The notes under the pieces: model-generated
What the model was told of the DNA's origin: nothing
Databases searched by the model: none
What the model saw: the letters and a program-made list of their open reading frames with translations, nothing else
From: Paraescarpia echinospica
Lineage: Eukaryota > Annelida > Polychaeta > Sabellida > Siboglinidae
Reading direction: 5' to 3'
Assembly: GCA_020002185.1 (NCBI GenBank)
Contig: CM034539.1
Location: 29,777,750-29,841,749, forward strand
DNA length: 64,000 bases
Program-made: the position numbers and the translations under genes
In this document: positions 34,081-45,927 of the stretch, in pieces
How the letters are laid out: each line of letters starts with the position of its first letter
How positions within the stretch are numbered: position 1 is the stretch's first letter

Positions 34081-34498
34081 TATTAAAATAACAAAATTTT
34101 GTGAAATTATTGCCCCCAAAAAACTCAAAAACCCTCTCTCAACTTATCTGCAATATATGTTTGGTTAAAAATCGATTTTTCGCTAATGGTGGCTTTTTAA
34201 CATAGCTCATCATTTTCTACGCATTTTGTCTGATCTACAGACGCCAATTAGAAGTTGATTTCCGGGGGGTGCACGATACCCCCCTTCCGATTAGACTACA
34301 ACGGCTTCACTGATTACGCTAGACAGCTAGCCCAGTTATACGCTGACTTAGGTCAATGCGACATCTCGCGAACCCTATCGGATAAATGGTGGTTCTCCAG
34401 ACTCTCGTCCGCTTTACCGTCAGATGGCATCACTGATCTCTTCTGCGCTCTGCTTAGAACTGCGCTTTCCGCCCTTGATAAGTGTTGTTAGTGGAGTG

Positions 34499-34971
34499 CA
34501 TACCTGTCAAACAAAGTCCTGTGAAACAAAACAGTAGTCAAGGCAGACAAAAACCATAAATTATCAGTAAAAACCATAATCTTTACACGTAAATGCCCAT
34601 TGACGCACGTTATAAAAAACAAGTTTGTATGTATAGGTGCCCTATGCGACACATGGCGCCCACGGGATCTGTAAGGTCGCGCCTGCGCATAACACAAAAA
34701 TGCGTTGGTAAGTGCTAGTTCCGGGGCACTGCACGTATAGCACAGGAATTCTACCAGGCCCGGAAAAGAGCGCGAACCATAGGGAGTTTGATGAGTGTGT
34801 CGGTCGGCGAATTTACCGACAAAAATATAACGAATGCGATAAATTCGTTAACAAAAATGTATCTCAAAACACAAGCGTAAAACCGTATGGTTTTCCTACT
34901 ACGCCCGTACTTTTAATTGTATCAATAAAACCGTAGTGAATACGGCTAAACCGTAGTGCTTGACAGGTATG
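34499..34971. mobile_element. 473-bp MITE with CATACCTGTCAA ends
   Basis: Starts CATACCTGTCAA and ends with the exact complement TTGACAGGTATG. Both ends abut the direct repeat GGAGTG (34493-34498 and 34972-34977). Inside are repeated ACCGTAGTG motifs near the right end. No coding capacity. The 6-bp or slightly longer target duplication does not settle the superfamily. Confidence 0.75.
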
Positions 34972-34977
34972 GGAGTG

Positions 34978-36840
34978 ATCGACTTACGGGAATGATCGTG
35001 ACACGCTGGACATAAGCACCACATTTGGCAGAGTTGTATCCTAGGACCATACGACATCACGGTGGACATTTCTGGCCTGGTCTGGGAAGCTATTATATTA
35101 AAACAATCTAAGTTCGAAATATTCCTGTCAGTGTGAAGTTAAAACACCCAGAATGTAGGTACGTTTCGAGGAAGAAGTACGGCCAGTGTACGTATCTATA
35201 TCCGTCACGTTTCGAGGAAGAAGTATGGCCAGTGTACGTGTCTATATCCGTCACGTTTCGAGGAAGAAGTATGTTCAGTATGTATATCTTTCATGTTTCA
35301 AGGAAGACGTTATGGCCAGAATGTTGACCTGGCTCTCATGTTTCAATGAAGAAATATTGTGAATATGTTTACCTCTCGAACGTGTCTCGCCAATTGAAAG
35401 TCAATTTGGACGGTTTGCCTGTGGCTTAACTTGAATGTGTACGTGATAGGCCTACTAGCAACATTTCAAGTATGAATCACGTATAAAGGTGGACACGATA
35501 TGATTGAAGAATAGCTATTTAAATGGTTATAACTGTATTAGATTGATTCAACTATAGTCATTATGTGCGACAACACACCTATGAATGTAAATGTTCACAT
35601 GCCATGTCCACCGTAACAAACTAGGATTTATAGACGTACCCTCTGGGAAACACGACGTGTTTTCTACGAATACACGGAGGTTTGGTTGAAACAAAGGTGA
35701 AGTGCAATTGTTACTTGAAGAAGACGAAGAGACTTGAAATGACTAACGAACATTGGTCAACTAATTAGTGTATCGTTCTTCCACGTGGATGGTGTTCCAA
35801 TCATGCTTCTCGGACGTGAGTGAACCGGAAGCTATCAGGCTTGTTGGAATGGAATTTGTGTTTTATGTAACATGCTCTCAAATCTTAGGGTAAATATAGA
35901 TTGTATTTATTATATTATTATTATATCGTATTATAGAGTTATATTTTATTTCTATTATTGTTTTATTATGCGAAGACGTCACCCACAATATCTTCAGACA
36001 ATATGAGAAAACATATTTCCGGTATTTAACAGATTTAGTGATTGAGTCTGGAGCTAGATTGGCAATCAAAGAGCTCGAATATACAGGGTTGCAAACATAG
36101 GCATCATAAACCCATCGATCAGCCAGGCATCACACCCGTGATCAAACACGATGACCGGGGCATGGCCGCTGCTTTTGAAAGGGATCTCTTTTAGATGTGG
36201 CGGTGAGCAGTCGCGCCCCGCGGTGGGCTCTAAGTTGAGAATGACGGAAGTGACGTAAACTTTTGTCGCGTGGCGCCGTTTCCTCCCATTTGTACTGTGC
36301 AAAAGAAATCTATCTGGATTAACCCGGAATCAGAATGCACGACGCAGCGGGCAGCAAAGGAAAACAGTCACGGCACCTGGAACGACCTATGCTTCTTAGC
36401 CTACTATATATCGACGTCGTATTTGTATGCAGAGCCTATAACAGTCTACAACAAATAAAGCTATATTAAAGGCTATACTATACTAGTATAGAGCCTACTA
36501 CACCATAGCGACACGTTATTTTACGCGCACCAGCATACATACGTTCGTGCGTAATAAACTGGTGCAAAGGCTCTAGTAACGGTCTAAACCTATACATACA
36601 TAAACAATTTCGAAAAGCCATACATAACTTTAACCTTTTAACCGACCGTTTTATAAAAGCCTTCTAAAGACTAAACGGGATGCTCTCGGGGTCTGTAGTA
36701 CAAGACACTCAGGTAGGGCCTAAAAAACATCTGACCTGTTTAATATCGGACTACTAGCAGGTGCGACGCTCACTGAGAACTGCCAGATGTTGTCGGCAAT
36801 CTTGTTGAATTTGTTTGCAACGTCAAACTCAAGGCATGCA
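34978..36840. other. No confirmed gene
   Basis: 35150-35290 holds a short GTTTCGAGGAAGAAGTATGG repeat (three units). A 78-codon minus frame at 36302-36066 lacks clear splice sites or motifs. I see no supported gene. Confidence 0.4.
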
Positions 36841-37270
36841 CGGACCACTTAAGACCAGGCTTAGTCATTAAGGAGGCTCCAGCGTCTATAGACGCATGAG
36901 GCAGTCAAAGTATTCCACCCAGATGTTATTCGCTAACACTCTGACATCGATCCAGCCTTTGTTGACCAGCTGTAAGTCGTGGTCGACAGTCTGGCGGCAG
37001 TTCATTCTCGGTCGTCCTCTCCTTTGACCAGCTGGTGTCCACCACAGTGCATGTTGGGCAGGTTTACTAAGTATGAGCCTCGTGATATGGCCGAGTCAGC
37101 GCATATGTCTTCAGAAAATAGTTGGGGATACTAGAGGTTGTCCTGATCGTATTCGGACCTCTTTGTTCGTCACATCGGCGCTCCAGTGAATGCCCAACAC
37201 TTTGCGCAGGCTTTTAGTGTTGAATGCGTCTATATTAATTGTTTTCTTGGCTTGTTCTAGTAGGGTTGGT
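36840..37270 (-). mobile_element. Non-LTR retrotransposon C-terminal fragment
   Basis: Minus-strand conceptual translation shows SLRKVLGIHWSADVTNKEV, then a LGHITR-like block, then WTPAGQRRGRPRMN and VDHDLQLVNKGW. This is the usual order at the C-terminus of endonuclease-type LINE polymerases. Stops and frame shifts break it, so it is a relic. Confidence 0.65.
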
Positions 37271-37535
37271 AGACCGATTTAATTATAAAAGCTGTGTTTA
37301 GATCTCAGAGTATGAGTTCTCCTTAAATTAATGTTATTGTCATCGGGATCCCACCTCGGCTTTTGGCCAAGAAGCGTCATCACCGCATCTTTCTCCGGTG
37401 TACTTGGCAATAAACTTGTACTATCATTGTCGCACTCATTTCGTTTCTCGTCTCCTCTCTTCTCTCAATTTACTGGTCTACGATACTGTTCGAAGATAGC
37501 ATTAGTATGTATTTACATCGAACACAGAGTACATG

Positions 37536-38888
37536 CAGGGCCGTAGCTAGCGGGGGGCGGCAACTGCCTCTCCCAGAACAAATACAAAAAGTGCCATTTT
37601 TGTTTAGCCTATGTTACTGGTGTAATTGCTGTTTTTTTTGTGATTCCACGCCCACTTATTGGTTAAAATGCCTTATGTCCAGAAACTGACCCGCGCTATA
37701 TCTCCCGAAATCCTGGATCCGTGCCTGAAAACGATCGTGGCGAGGCTTGAGGCGTGGATAATGGAGAAACTGAAGGGTGCGGGTAGTTCCTTTAAGCATC
37801 AATACTGCCGTTTCTTAAAAGGGCAATTTCGTCCTGTTAGATCCGCGTACGGCCGTCTTCTAGAAGTGGAGTTTTTCCTCGACTGCCGGGTTTTCCACAA
37901 CAACCCTGAAGAAGAAGAAGAGGTTTCAGCATTCATATTTTCCCTAGTGGTAGCCCAGAAGGTGCTCAGTTTTGTTGGGTTCGTGACTAAGAACCGCCAA
38001 GCCAAACAGTGCAATTTGGGCGATGCACACGAGGACATTTCGTTGGGCTGGTGGCCAACTCTACAGGTATTTAGATTCGTGAACCCAGAACGACACAGCT
38101 TCAGCACTGTGGCTCCAATGCTGGAGACACGGATCAATAAACAGCGGACTACTATCGCATCAATATATTTACCCATTTATTGATCACGTCCCTGTGTTGG
38201 CTGAACGATGTTCGAGTGACCACCATGGACTCACTGCATCTGAAGACCCCCTGCCGTCCAACCTACAGAAACTAGATGACACAGGACTAAAAGAGTACTA
38301 CAGTAGGTATCTCAGTTCGGTTGTACAAAACGAGCTTCCTGTGGACATCACAAAGTGGCGAAAGAGGCACGATGACCCTCAAGTTCCACGACCGTCGTCT
38401 TCACGTGCACCGATTTCGGCGTGTGGTCAAACAGTGGCCCTCATCGATCGACAAGGTTGTAAACTTCTTCCTCACTACACCAGTCGGAAGCGTTGCTTGC
38501 GAGAGGTTTATTTGTGTAAAGCCAATTAACGAATCACTGCACGCGACGACGAGAGGAAGAGATCTTGTAAACCGATTTCAGACGCGTGTAACATTTGGAT
38601 CGACATTCCGTATATGATGCATAGCTGTCGATTGTGTTAAATGTACTGCCATTTGATGTTAATTATTTCTTTTCATGTATCTGTTTCATTCCCACGCAGC
38701 ATGCGACCGACACAGAAACAATACCTGAGCCGTGGGCGAAATTCACCAAGACCAAGTCTTACTTGGTCCAAGAGGAGATACAATTTTAAAAAATTATGGG
38801 AGAGAACCCCCGCGTGAATGTATATGCTTTAGTCCCTTTACTGTAGTTTTACTGCACATCCAGTTGTTTTAGGCTAGCTACGGTCCTG
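37536..38888 (+). mobile_element. hAT element with a broken transposase
   Basis: The left end CAGGGCCGTAGCTAGC at 37536 pairs with the right end complement CAGGACCGTAGCTAGC, ending at 38888. Such ends are common in hAT elements. No matching 8-bp flanks remain. The coding region, 37659-38617, is split over at least three frames. Only the C-terminus is clearly recognisable: TTPVGSVACERFICVK in the 38321-38617 frame, the hAT dimerisation domain. Upstream NELPVDITKWRKRHDD in the preceding frame fits the same protein. Confidence 0.75.
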
Positions 38889-40477
38889 ATGGCTGAAATG
38901 TAATCATAGGCATTGCTATATACGAGAGAATTAATATTTCTTGGGTTGAAAAGGTGTGACAGGAATGACCGAGTTTAATATAAAGATACACTTTCATTAG
39001 GGAGGTCGGAAGAAATCACGCAAACGCGTTTGCATTGGGACGCAATGTTAAATCGCCTATGTTTAAAAAATTGTAAGTCTCTTGATTTATAAAGACTGAT
39101 CATATATTTTATATCAAAAGAAACATAAATATGTCTTCTTTGTGATAAAAATACCTGCTTTTGCGAACTCGTAATGCTTCATACAGATATTCGTGATGAA
39201 ACAACGACACCCGCAGAAATTTCATTTCGTTGCGGGCGCAGCCATATTTAATCTCGCGGAAGGGTGGCGTTTTCATAAAATCATGTGCTCGCGTTATTAC
39301 CCGCCATGCTATGTTTGGCGGTACGGTTTAAATTGCAAAATGATACTCTTTCGTTTGGCGTGTTTCTTGTACGAACTGAAATAAAATTAAGAAAAATATG
39401 ATATGTTGAACATTGACCATATTTAGAGAGGATCTAAGGTATGAACAACTTGCGGAAACTCTGGCAAACTACATCTTTGCTATTTAGTAATGTATAAACG
39501 TAATATTAATGCAAATTTGGCGGAGATACATCTTTGTCCATTTTTGCCCCAAGCTCGAACGTAGAGGTACCCTATGTCCGGCAACAAATTTCTTCTATTA
39601 TCGCTCACATACCAGGCGTACATATTATTGCAATCTTTTATTCTGAAGTTGTGTTTTAGCCATGCATTTGTTTACATGTGCACAGACATGCTATCATATA
39701 TTAAATGGTGGATGTTATATGAATATTTATAGTTTATTTTCATGTTGTAATCATGCAAAAATATATGACAATTAATAACAACAAATAAATGACAACCCCC
39801 TCCACAAATCAGACATCTGATGTACTTCTAATTACACTGCATTGATCTTGCTGTAACTAGCTGCATGTATAAACATTGGCTTGTTGGTGGTTTTTTGGGG
39901 TTGTTTTTTACTGTATCTTACTAGAACTATTTGTATATGAATATATAACATGATTTAACTTTTCCTGGTGGTGGTACGGTGCAACATTTTGCTTTAGCGG
40001 TGATGGGTATGCATGCTTTTTCAACATTTTATTTTCGAATGTTGCAAGGACATTCTTTCTTAGCAATTAAATGCGGTGCTTTATGAATAAAACAAGGTGC
40101 GTCAAACAGGTTGTTGAAATCCGTTCTAAACAACTTATAAACGCCACAGTTTCTCGCTGGATGTAAAGCACTTGGACTTATCAGGAGCTGATCACCTGCC
40201 CCTCTGATGCCTGATCGAAGACAAGAGTGTTCACATCTTGGACATGAACACTCACTACCAGCAACTCGTGTCATTCTGCCAGGAGTCATGCAGAAACATC
40301 AATGAGTTAATGAGTGGGACGAGTACGCCTATCTTTGGAGAATCTACTCGCATCAAGAAGGACAAGGTGTTTGGAATGCTGACAACATTTTCTGATGTAG
40401 ATGCAGATGTGAAAGTGATTCTTCATATCCTACTTCCAGCCATCGCTGTTCTCTGCAAACGGATCTTTGTAGATACA
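38889..40477. other. No supported gene
   Basis: Contains an 86-codon minus frame (40289-40029) and a 109-codon plus frame starting at 40238. The latter has no family I recognise and runs into the foldback element. Otherwise AT-rich. Confidence 0.4.
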
Positions 40478-40573
40478 ACATTACATCAGATAATTCAAAG
40501 TTGCATAGCAATATGTATATATATATATTATATATATTGCTATGCAACTTTGAATTATCTGATGTAATGTATG
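40478..40573. mobile_element. AT-rich foldback element
   Basis: ACATTACATCAGATAATTCA ... and its exact inverse form arms of about 38 bases each side of a TATATA core; the inner arm includes AAGTTGCATAGCAATAT. A single strand would form a long perfect hairpin. Followed by TA microsatellite sequence to 40640. Confidence 0.85.
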
Positions 40574-40575
40574 TA

Positions 40576-40614
<39 letters not shown>

Positions 40615-41573
40615 CATAAATATATATATATATAATGTTGTACATGCATGCTGTGTAGCGGAATGCTTATTGTTGCTTGCAGTAGTTGGCTATCCTTTTC
40701 ACTTTACTAAGTCCACACACACACGCACATATGCGGACACACACACAAACCTACATATGTTTACATAATTATATGGTACAAGGCCAAAGCAGAATGTTTA
40801 CATCAATGCATGCAATATTTGGCTATGCTTATACTCTCACACACACTTTAGTAACTTTGCATACATGACGTCCACGTGATTTTGCTGGTATACCTACCAC
40901 TTCTAAAACATGTCAGATTCTGTTGATATCCACATCAATGGAAACCATTAAAGCATAACCTCCAACCTATGGGTAACAGGCTTTCCAAGCTGGTTGAGAG
41001 TGGTGTATGACAATGTGCCATATATACTGTGTACACGTATATATGCTGGATGACGATTTGAAAGTGGGGGACCTGGAGATACTTTTGTAAGCTTTTCCGA
41101 AAGGTTAGTTGCTTAGTTAATTAACATAATTTTATGTCAAATTCCTTTCGTAAATGATATTTAAAGGAAATACATAAAATGTCAAGTATTAGTTAAGATT
41201 TTTGTATTGTACAAGATTATATTTTCACATTTCCTTCAGATCAAAAAAACTGTCACACAAATTTATTCAATGACCTTTACATAATTGTCCTTAACTTCAC
41301 CAATTTTTAGAGAGTTAAAACCGGTATGGCTGTCTATCTCTTAAATAGACCTTTCCATTGGTGTATCACATTTGCCAATCTGATGAATTATTGCATTTTC
41401 ACCGACCTCCCTACTTTCGTCCTGTTGTCTGCATTTGTTGAAAGTAGACACCTGCACTCGAGTTACACAATCTCTACCTGACGATGGCCACCAGGAGTCT
41501 CGAGCGTGGACCGGGTAAATGCCGGGTAGTGTGGTAGATTCCGGATCGACACGACGCGTAAGGTAGCAAATAA
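40574..41573. other. Microsatellite and unassigned sequence
   Basis: TA tract to about 40640, short CACACA runs at 40718-40750 and 40840, then no recognisable gene up to the retrotransposon's target site. Confidence 0.4.
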
Positions 41574-41578
41574 ACGAT

Positions 41579-41757
41579 TGTGGTGTATCGCTGTTTAGCC
41601 TAATATTGCAATTGAACGCTATGCAGTTTAGCTTGCCCGTGCTAACGGAAGTGAAAACCCCGTTTGGGTTTGTTGTGAAATAAAATGGAACCGATCAACA
41701 TCGCGTTTTCAATTCTAGCCTAGTCTACCACAATACTCAGTACCACGATACATTTCA
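41579..41757 (+). repeat. 5' LTR
   Basis: Begins TGTGGTGTATCGC and ends ACATTTCA. AATAAAATGG, in the last third, can serve as a polyadenylation signal. Identical to the 3' LTR except for one extra T in a CCCCGTTTGGG tract. Confidence 0.97.
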
Positions 41758-41776
41758 ATTGGCGACGAGAAATTCG
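41758..41776 (+). other. Candidate primer-binding site
   Basis: ATTGGCGACGAGAAATTCG lies directly after the 5' LTR. TGGCGACGAG-type sites are common in animal Ty3/gypsy elements. The priming tRNA was not determined. Confidence 0.55.
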
Positions 41777-41797
41777 AACTACGCATCCACAGCTACG

Positions 41798-42317
41798 ATG
41801 GATCAAGAAGGTCTGCCAGCGTTTGCAGCGGAACCAGCAGACTCTGCAGCGTCGAGATGGGAGCGTTGGCTGAAACGCTTCACGAACTATGCAGTCGCGA
41901 AGGACATTACTGACGAGCGACGAATGAAGGCTATACTCTTACACTACGTGGGTGAGGAAGTGTTTGAACTGGCAGAATCACTAGGCATTGTGGATGATAC
42001 GTCTCTGGAGAACACTAAACGGTATACTTACGGCCTATTTCGCTCCGCAAAGAAATATCGAGTACGAGGTTTACGTGTTCCGCCAGGCGGCGCAACTAGG
42101 CAGCGAGAGTCTGGATAAGTTCCACGCACGACTAAGGCAACTCGCTAAAAACTGTAACTTCAACGACCTAGACAGGGAAGTTCGCTCACAAATTATTCAA
42201 CGCTGTCAACTCGGCAAAGTCCGCGATAAGGGACTGAGTGACGCACACATCACATTGTCTGAACTGTTGAAATTTGCGAAATCAACGAAATCGGAAGTCG
42301 CCGAACGACGGTGCTGA
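41798..42317 (+). pseudogene. gag: gag (frame-broken)
   Basis: ATG at 41798 follows the leader. The capsid-like region starts RWERWLKRFTNYAVAKDI. The frame shifts by one near 42020. It continues in a second frame with FRQAAQLGSESLDKFHARLR to a stop at 42315-42317. The zinc knuckle that should close gag is found in a third frame, joined to pol (CHLCQRENHFASVC at about 42438-42480). Confidence 0.85.
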
Positions 42318-45300
42318 CAACTGGCGAGTAAGTTCACACCATAGTCTCTGCAATGGCTGTGGGGCGGCGCCACATGTTAAACGTCAACTCCAGTGCCCGG
42401 CATGGGGCCAACGCTGTCATCTGTGTCAGCGTGAAAATCACTTCGCGAGTGTTTGTCGTTCGAAGTCGCAAGTTCAACACGTCACTGCGATCGAACCTGA
42501 ACTGTCAACGGCGATACAGCATGTATCGTGCGACCGCGACAACATTCTCGATTTGAACACTTTGCAAACAAAGAATGCTACTGTAAAACCATACATGTAT
42601 GCTGCCATGCTGAATGATGTTGTAACCCAGATGGAAATCGACACTGGCGCAGCTACGAGCATCATCAGTCTGCGACAACTCGAAAGCCTACGTCGCGGCA
42701 CGCAGTCGCTACCGCTAGGCACCGACAATCTACCTACGCTACGCACCCAGCTCATTCAGCCGGCAGGGCGCGTGACGGTCGACGTGCGTCACCGAGACGA
42801 GACACACCGGTTGTCTTGCCTGGTGGTCGACGGCGATGTTCCCAACTTGCTCGGCAGAGATTGGTTGGAGCATCTCAAGTTGGACTGGTCTACAGTTCAT
42901 CGGGTAGAGGAAAATGTTGATTTCGCGCGCATGTTTCCAGAACTCTTTAGTGAAGGCCTGGGCAAAGTAAAGGGGGTTGAGGCAAAGCTGTACATAGATA
43001 GCGAAGCTGTGCCACGCTGCTTCAAACCATGCACTGTTCCACTGGCACTGAGGGGCAAAGTCGATAGCGAACTCGATAGATTACAGGCAGAGGGGGTGCT
43101 GGTACCAGTTGAACACTCTGAATGGGCGGCACCAATCGTACCCGTTCTAAAAGCTAATGGCGAGGTACGCATTTGCGGGGACTATAAGCTCACTGTCAAT
43201 AAAGCTGCTAAGATTGACAAATTCCCGATCCCTAACATTGAGGACTTGTACGCTAAACTGTCAGGGGGCGTGGCTTATTCTAAGCTAGACTTGAGCAACG
43301 CCTATCAACAGGTCGTCCTCGGTGCCGACTCACAGAAGCTCACTACTATCACTACGCTGAAGGGACTATTCGCATATACACTATGCTATGGCGTAGCGTC
43401 CGCTCCCGGCATCTTTCAGCGGGAGATGGAGCAACTAGTGCAGAATATACCGATGGTAGCAGTGTACCTTGACGACATCTTGGTGTCTGGTCACACGTAC
43501 GAGGAGGCTAAGACGAATCTAGTCACTGTACTGAGCCGACTACAAACGGCAGGTTTGCGGCTACGGCTAGAGAAATGCGCGTTCATGCAGGCCTCGTGTG
43601 TGTACCTGGGGCATCGTCTAGACGCCGAGGGCATCCATCCTACTACAGAGAAACTACAAGCAATGCAGCAGGCACCTGCGCCGACATCAGTGTCAGAATT
43701 GCGAAGCTACTTGGGCATGGTGAACTATTATCACAAATTTCTGAAAAAACCTGAGCGCTGTGCTAGCGCCGCTACATCAGCTGTTGCAGAAAGGCACTTC
43801 CTGGCATTGGGGGTCGCCTCAAAAACGTGCGTTTGAACAGTCAAAAGCGTTGTTGCAATCGTCGCAAGTTCTGGTTCATTACGACCCGAGTCTTGCGACG
43901 CGTCTCCATACGGCATCGGCGCCGTGCTCTTTCATCGCATGGCAAACGGCACAGACAGGCCTGTGGCATTCGCGTCACGTTCGCTCGTCACGGCCGAGAA
44001 GAATTACGCGCAAGTTGAACGTGAGGGCCTGGCCGTCGTGTTTGGCGTAACCAAGTTCCACCGCTACGTCTACGGCCGGAACTTTGAGATACAAACAGAT
44101 CACAGGCCACTATTAGGTCTGCTGGGAGAACATAAGCTGATTTCTCCACTCTCCAGCGCGCGCATACAACGCTGGGCGTTGACGCAGTCGAACTATCAGT
44201 ATACGCTACGCTACAAACCTGGGGTTCAGAACGGCAATGCAGACGGTCTAAGCAGACTACCTTTGCCTACTGAGCCATCGTCCATCCCTGTACCGGCTGA
44301 AGTGGTACTCTCGTTGTCGATCGTCGACGACACACCGATCACCGCTGCTAAGATCGCGCAGTGGACCTCGCGCGACCCAATCCTGTCTGCAGTGGCGGGG
44401 TACGTGCGGCAGGGATGGCCGTCAAACACTGATGACGTCGAGGATGCATACTACAGACGGCGTAACGAACTAACCATACAGCAGGGCTGTCTGCTGTGGG
44501 GTTCGCGCGTAATCATACCTACGCCAGGGCGCGAACGCATACTAGAGGAACTACACGAGTGCCATCCGGGCATAGAGCGTATGAAATCACTGGCTCGCAG
44601 CTATGTCTGGTGGTCAGGACTGGATGCCGAAATCGAGAACAAAGTACGCAGTTGCGGAACATGCCAGGAACACAGTAAGCTGCCGGCGAAAGCAGTCTTA
44701 CATCCGTGGGAATGGCCTGGCAAGGCCTGGTACAGACTGCACATCGACTACGCGGGACCTTTCGAGGGCAAAATGATTCTCGTGATCGTAGACGCACACT
44801 CAAAGTATATCGACGCGCACGTCATGTCGTCTGCAACGTCTACGGCGACAATACGCAGTCTACGTCAAACGTTCGCCACGCATGGTCTCCCGTGCACTAT
44901 AGTCTCCGACAATGGCACCGCTTTTACGAGCCAGGAGTTCCGAGCGTACTGTCGTAGTAACGGCATTAAACACATCTGCAGTGCGCCGTTTCACCCAGCG
45001 ACCAACGGCCTCGCTGAGAGGGCGGTGCAGACCGTCGTCAAACAGGGCTTGAGAAAGACCAGCGGTCCAGACCTCGAGACACGACTCTACAACTATCTGG
45101 CGCGCTACCGAGTGACGCCGCAATCCACAACGGGCGAGTCGCCGGCTCAGATGCTCAACTCAAAGTTGCCGCGCATAAAACTCGACCTGTTACTACTGCA
45201 GCGAGAAAACCGAGTGCTTGGTCATCAGGAACAGGCACGTGACTACCGCACGTCCACGGATACGTCAGAAACCGCATTCTACGCAGGCGACGCGGTTTGG

Positions 45301-45684
45301 GCAATGAACTTCGCTGGCAAACCGAAGTGGCTGCCGGGAGTTCTCACTGATCGCACCGGACCGGTCTCGTTCATCGTCAGCATGACGGACGGACGCATCT
45401 GGAGACGCCACGCCGACCATCTACGCCCGCGTCTCCCCGATGAGAACGTCAACGAGACGTTCCCGCCACCCGATCCGAGCGCTGTGAGCGTTGTTCCGCC
45501 GACAGCGCCACCCATCGACGTTCCCCTGTCCGAACCCGAGAGTCGACAACCGCCGTCGACCCCAATCGTCTCCAAACCCCAATCGTCGTCTCCAAACATC
45601 TCCACTCCACAATCGTCGTCTCCAATCTCCAGTCGCCGACGATCTGCTAGAGTGATTAAGCCGCCGATCAGGCTTGATCTATAA
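42318..45684 (+). pseudogene. pol: pol: protease, reverse transcriptase, RNase H, integrase (frame-broken)
   Basis: Landmarks in order: zinc knuckle; protease DTGAATS at 42640 with LLGRDWL; reverse transcriptase from about 43000 with YLDD at 43465-43476; RNase H with TDHRPLLGLL at about 44095; integrase with a HECHPG zinc motif and CGTCQ at 44560-44670; then the D, D, E triad in HIDYAGPF (about 44740), VSDNGTAF (about 44905) and NGLAERAV (about 45004). A Pro/Ser-rich tail ends at 45684. Two frame breaks fall between reverse transcriptase and RNase H. The first, at about 43745, lies in an A run and looks like a one-base insertion. The second, at about 43880, looks like a short deletion. The pattern resembles the Mag-type branch, but the clade is a guess. 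Confidence 0.92.
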
Positions 45685-45744
45685 TTAGGGTGTACGCCGT
45701 GCGCTGCCCGCCTATGTCATAAGTGTTCTTCATAATTGGAGGAA

Positions 45745-45922
45745 TGTGGTGTATCGCTGTTTAGCCTAATATTGCAATTGAACGCTATGCAGTTTAGCTT
45801 GCCCGTGCTAACGGAAGTGAAAACCCCGTTGGGTTTGTTGTGAAATAAAATGGAACCGATCAACATCGCGTTTTCAATTCTAGCCTAGTCTACCACAATA
45901 CTCAGTACCACGATACATTTCA
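45745..45922 (+). repeat. 3' LTR
   Basis: 178-bp copy of the 5' LTR, preceded by the purine-rich ATTGGAGGAA (polypurine tract candidate, 45735-45744) and followed by the ACGAT target duplication. Confidence 0.97.
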
Positions 45923-45927
45923 ACGAT

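Larger units (their letters stand above)
30420..34299. mobile_element. 3.9-kb TIR-bounded element carrying an unclassified multi-exon gene
   Basis: Inverted terminal repeats of at least 110 bp: the left one starts GTAGTCTAGTCTGAAG at 30420 and the right one is its inverse ending at 34299. Both include GGTATCGTGCACCCCCCG and GAAATCAACTTCTAAT. Subterminal similarity (TATTGCAGATAAGTTGAGAG, GGGCAATAATTTCA) extends further, to about 30830 and 34070, with a deletion in the right copy. Gene content is on the minus strand (30981-33109). The first 220 bp or so of the gene are duplicated at 33865-34080. No clear target-site duplication is visible, and no DDE/D motif could be assigned, so the superfamily is open. 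Confidence 0.8.
41579..45922 (+). mobile_element. Ty3/gypsy LTR retrotransposon (no env), near-identical LTRs
   Basis: A 4.34-kb element with a 5-bp target duplication ACGAT (41574-41578 and 45923-45927). It has TG...CA LTRs of 179 and 178 bp that differ only by one T, a candidate primer-binding site, gag, pol and a polypurine stretch. Pol order is protease, reverse transcriptase, RNase H, integrase, as in Ty3/gypsy. There is no envelope frame. LTR identity says the insertion is very recent, yet the reading frame changes four times (about 42020, 42300, 43745 and 43880). Confidence 0.97.

Noticed and set aside
36066..36302. 78-codon minus-strand frame that looked exon-like
   Set aside because: No clear splice sites, no recognisable domain, and no neighbouring exon in phase.
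40238..40567. 109-codon frame starting MDMNTHYQQL
   Set aside because: No family recognised, and its last third lies inside the foldback hairpin and TA tract.
45430..45684. Envelope gene after integrase in the LTR element
   Set aside because: The tail is a Pro/Ser-rich extension of pol with no signal peptide or membrane segment, and the 3' LTR follows within 60 bp.
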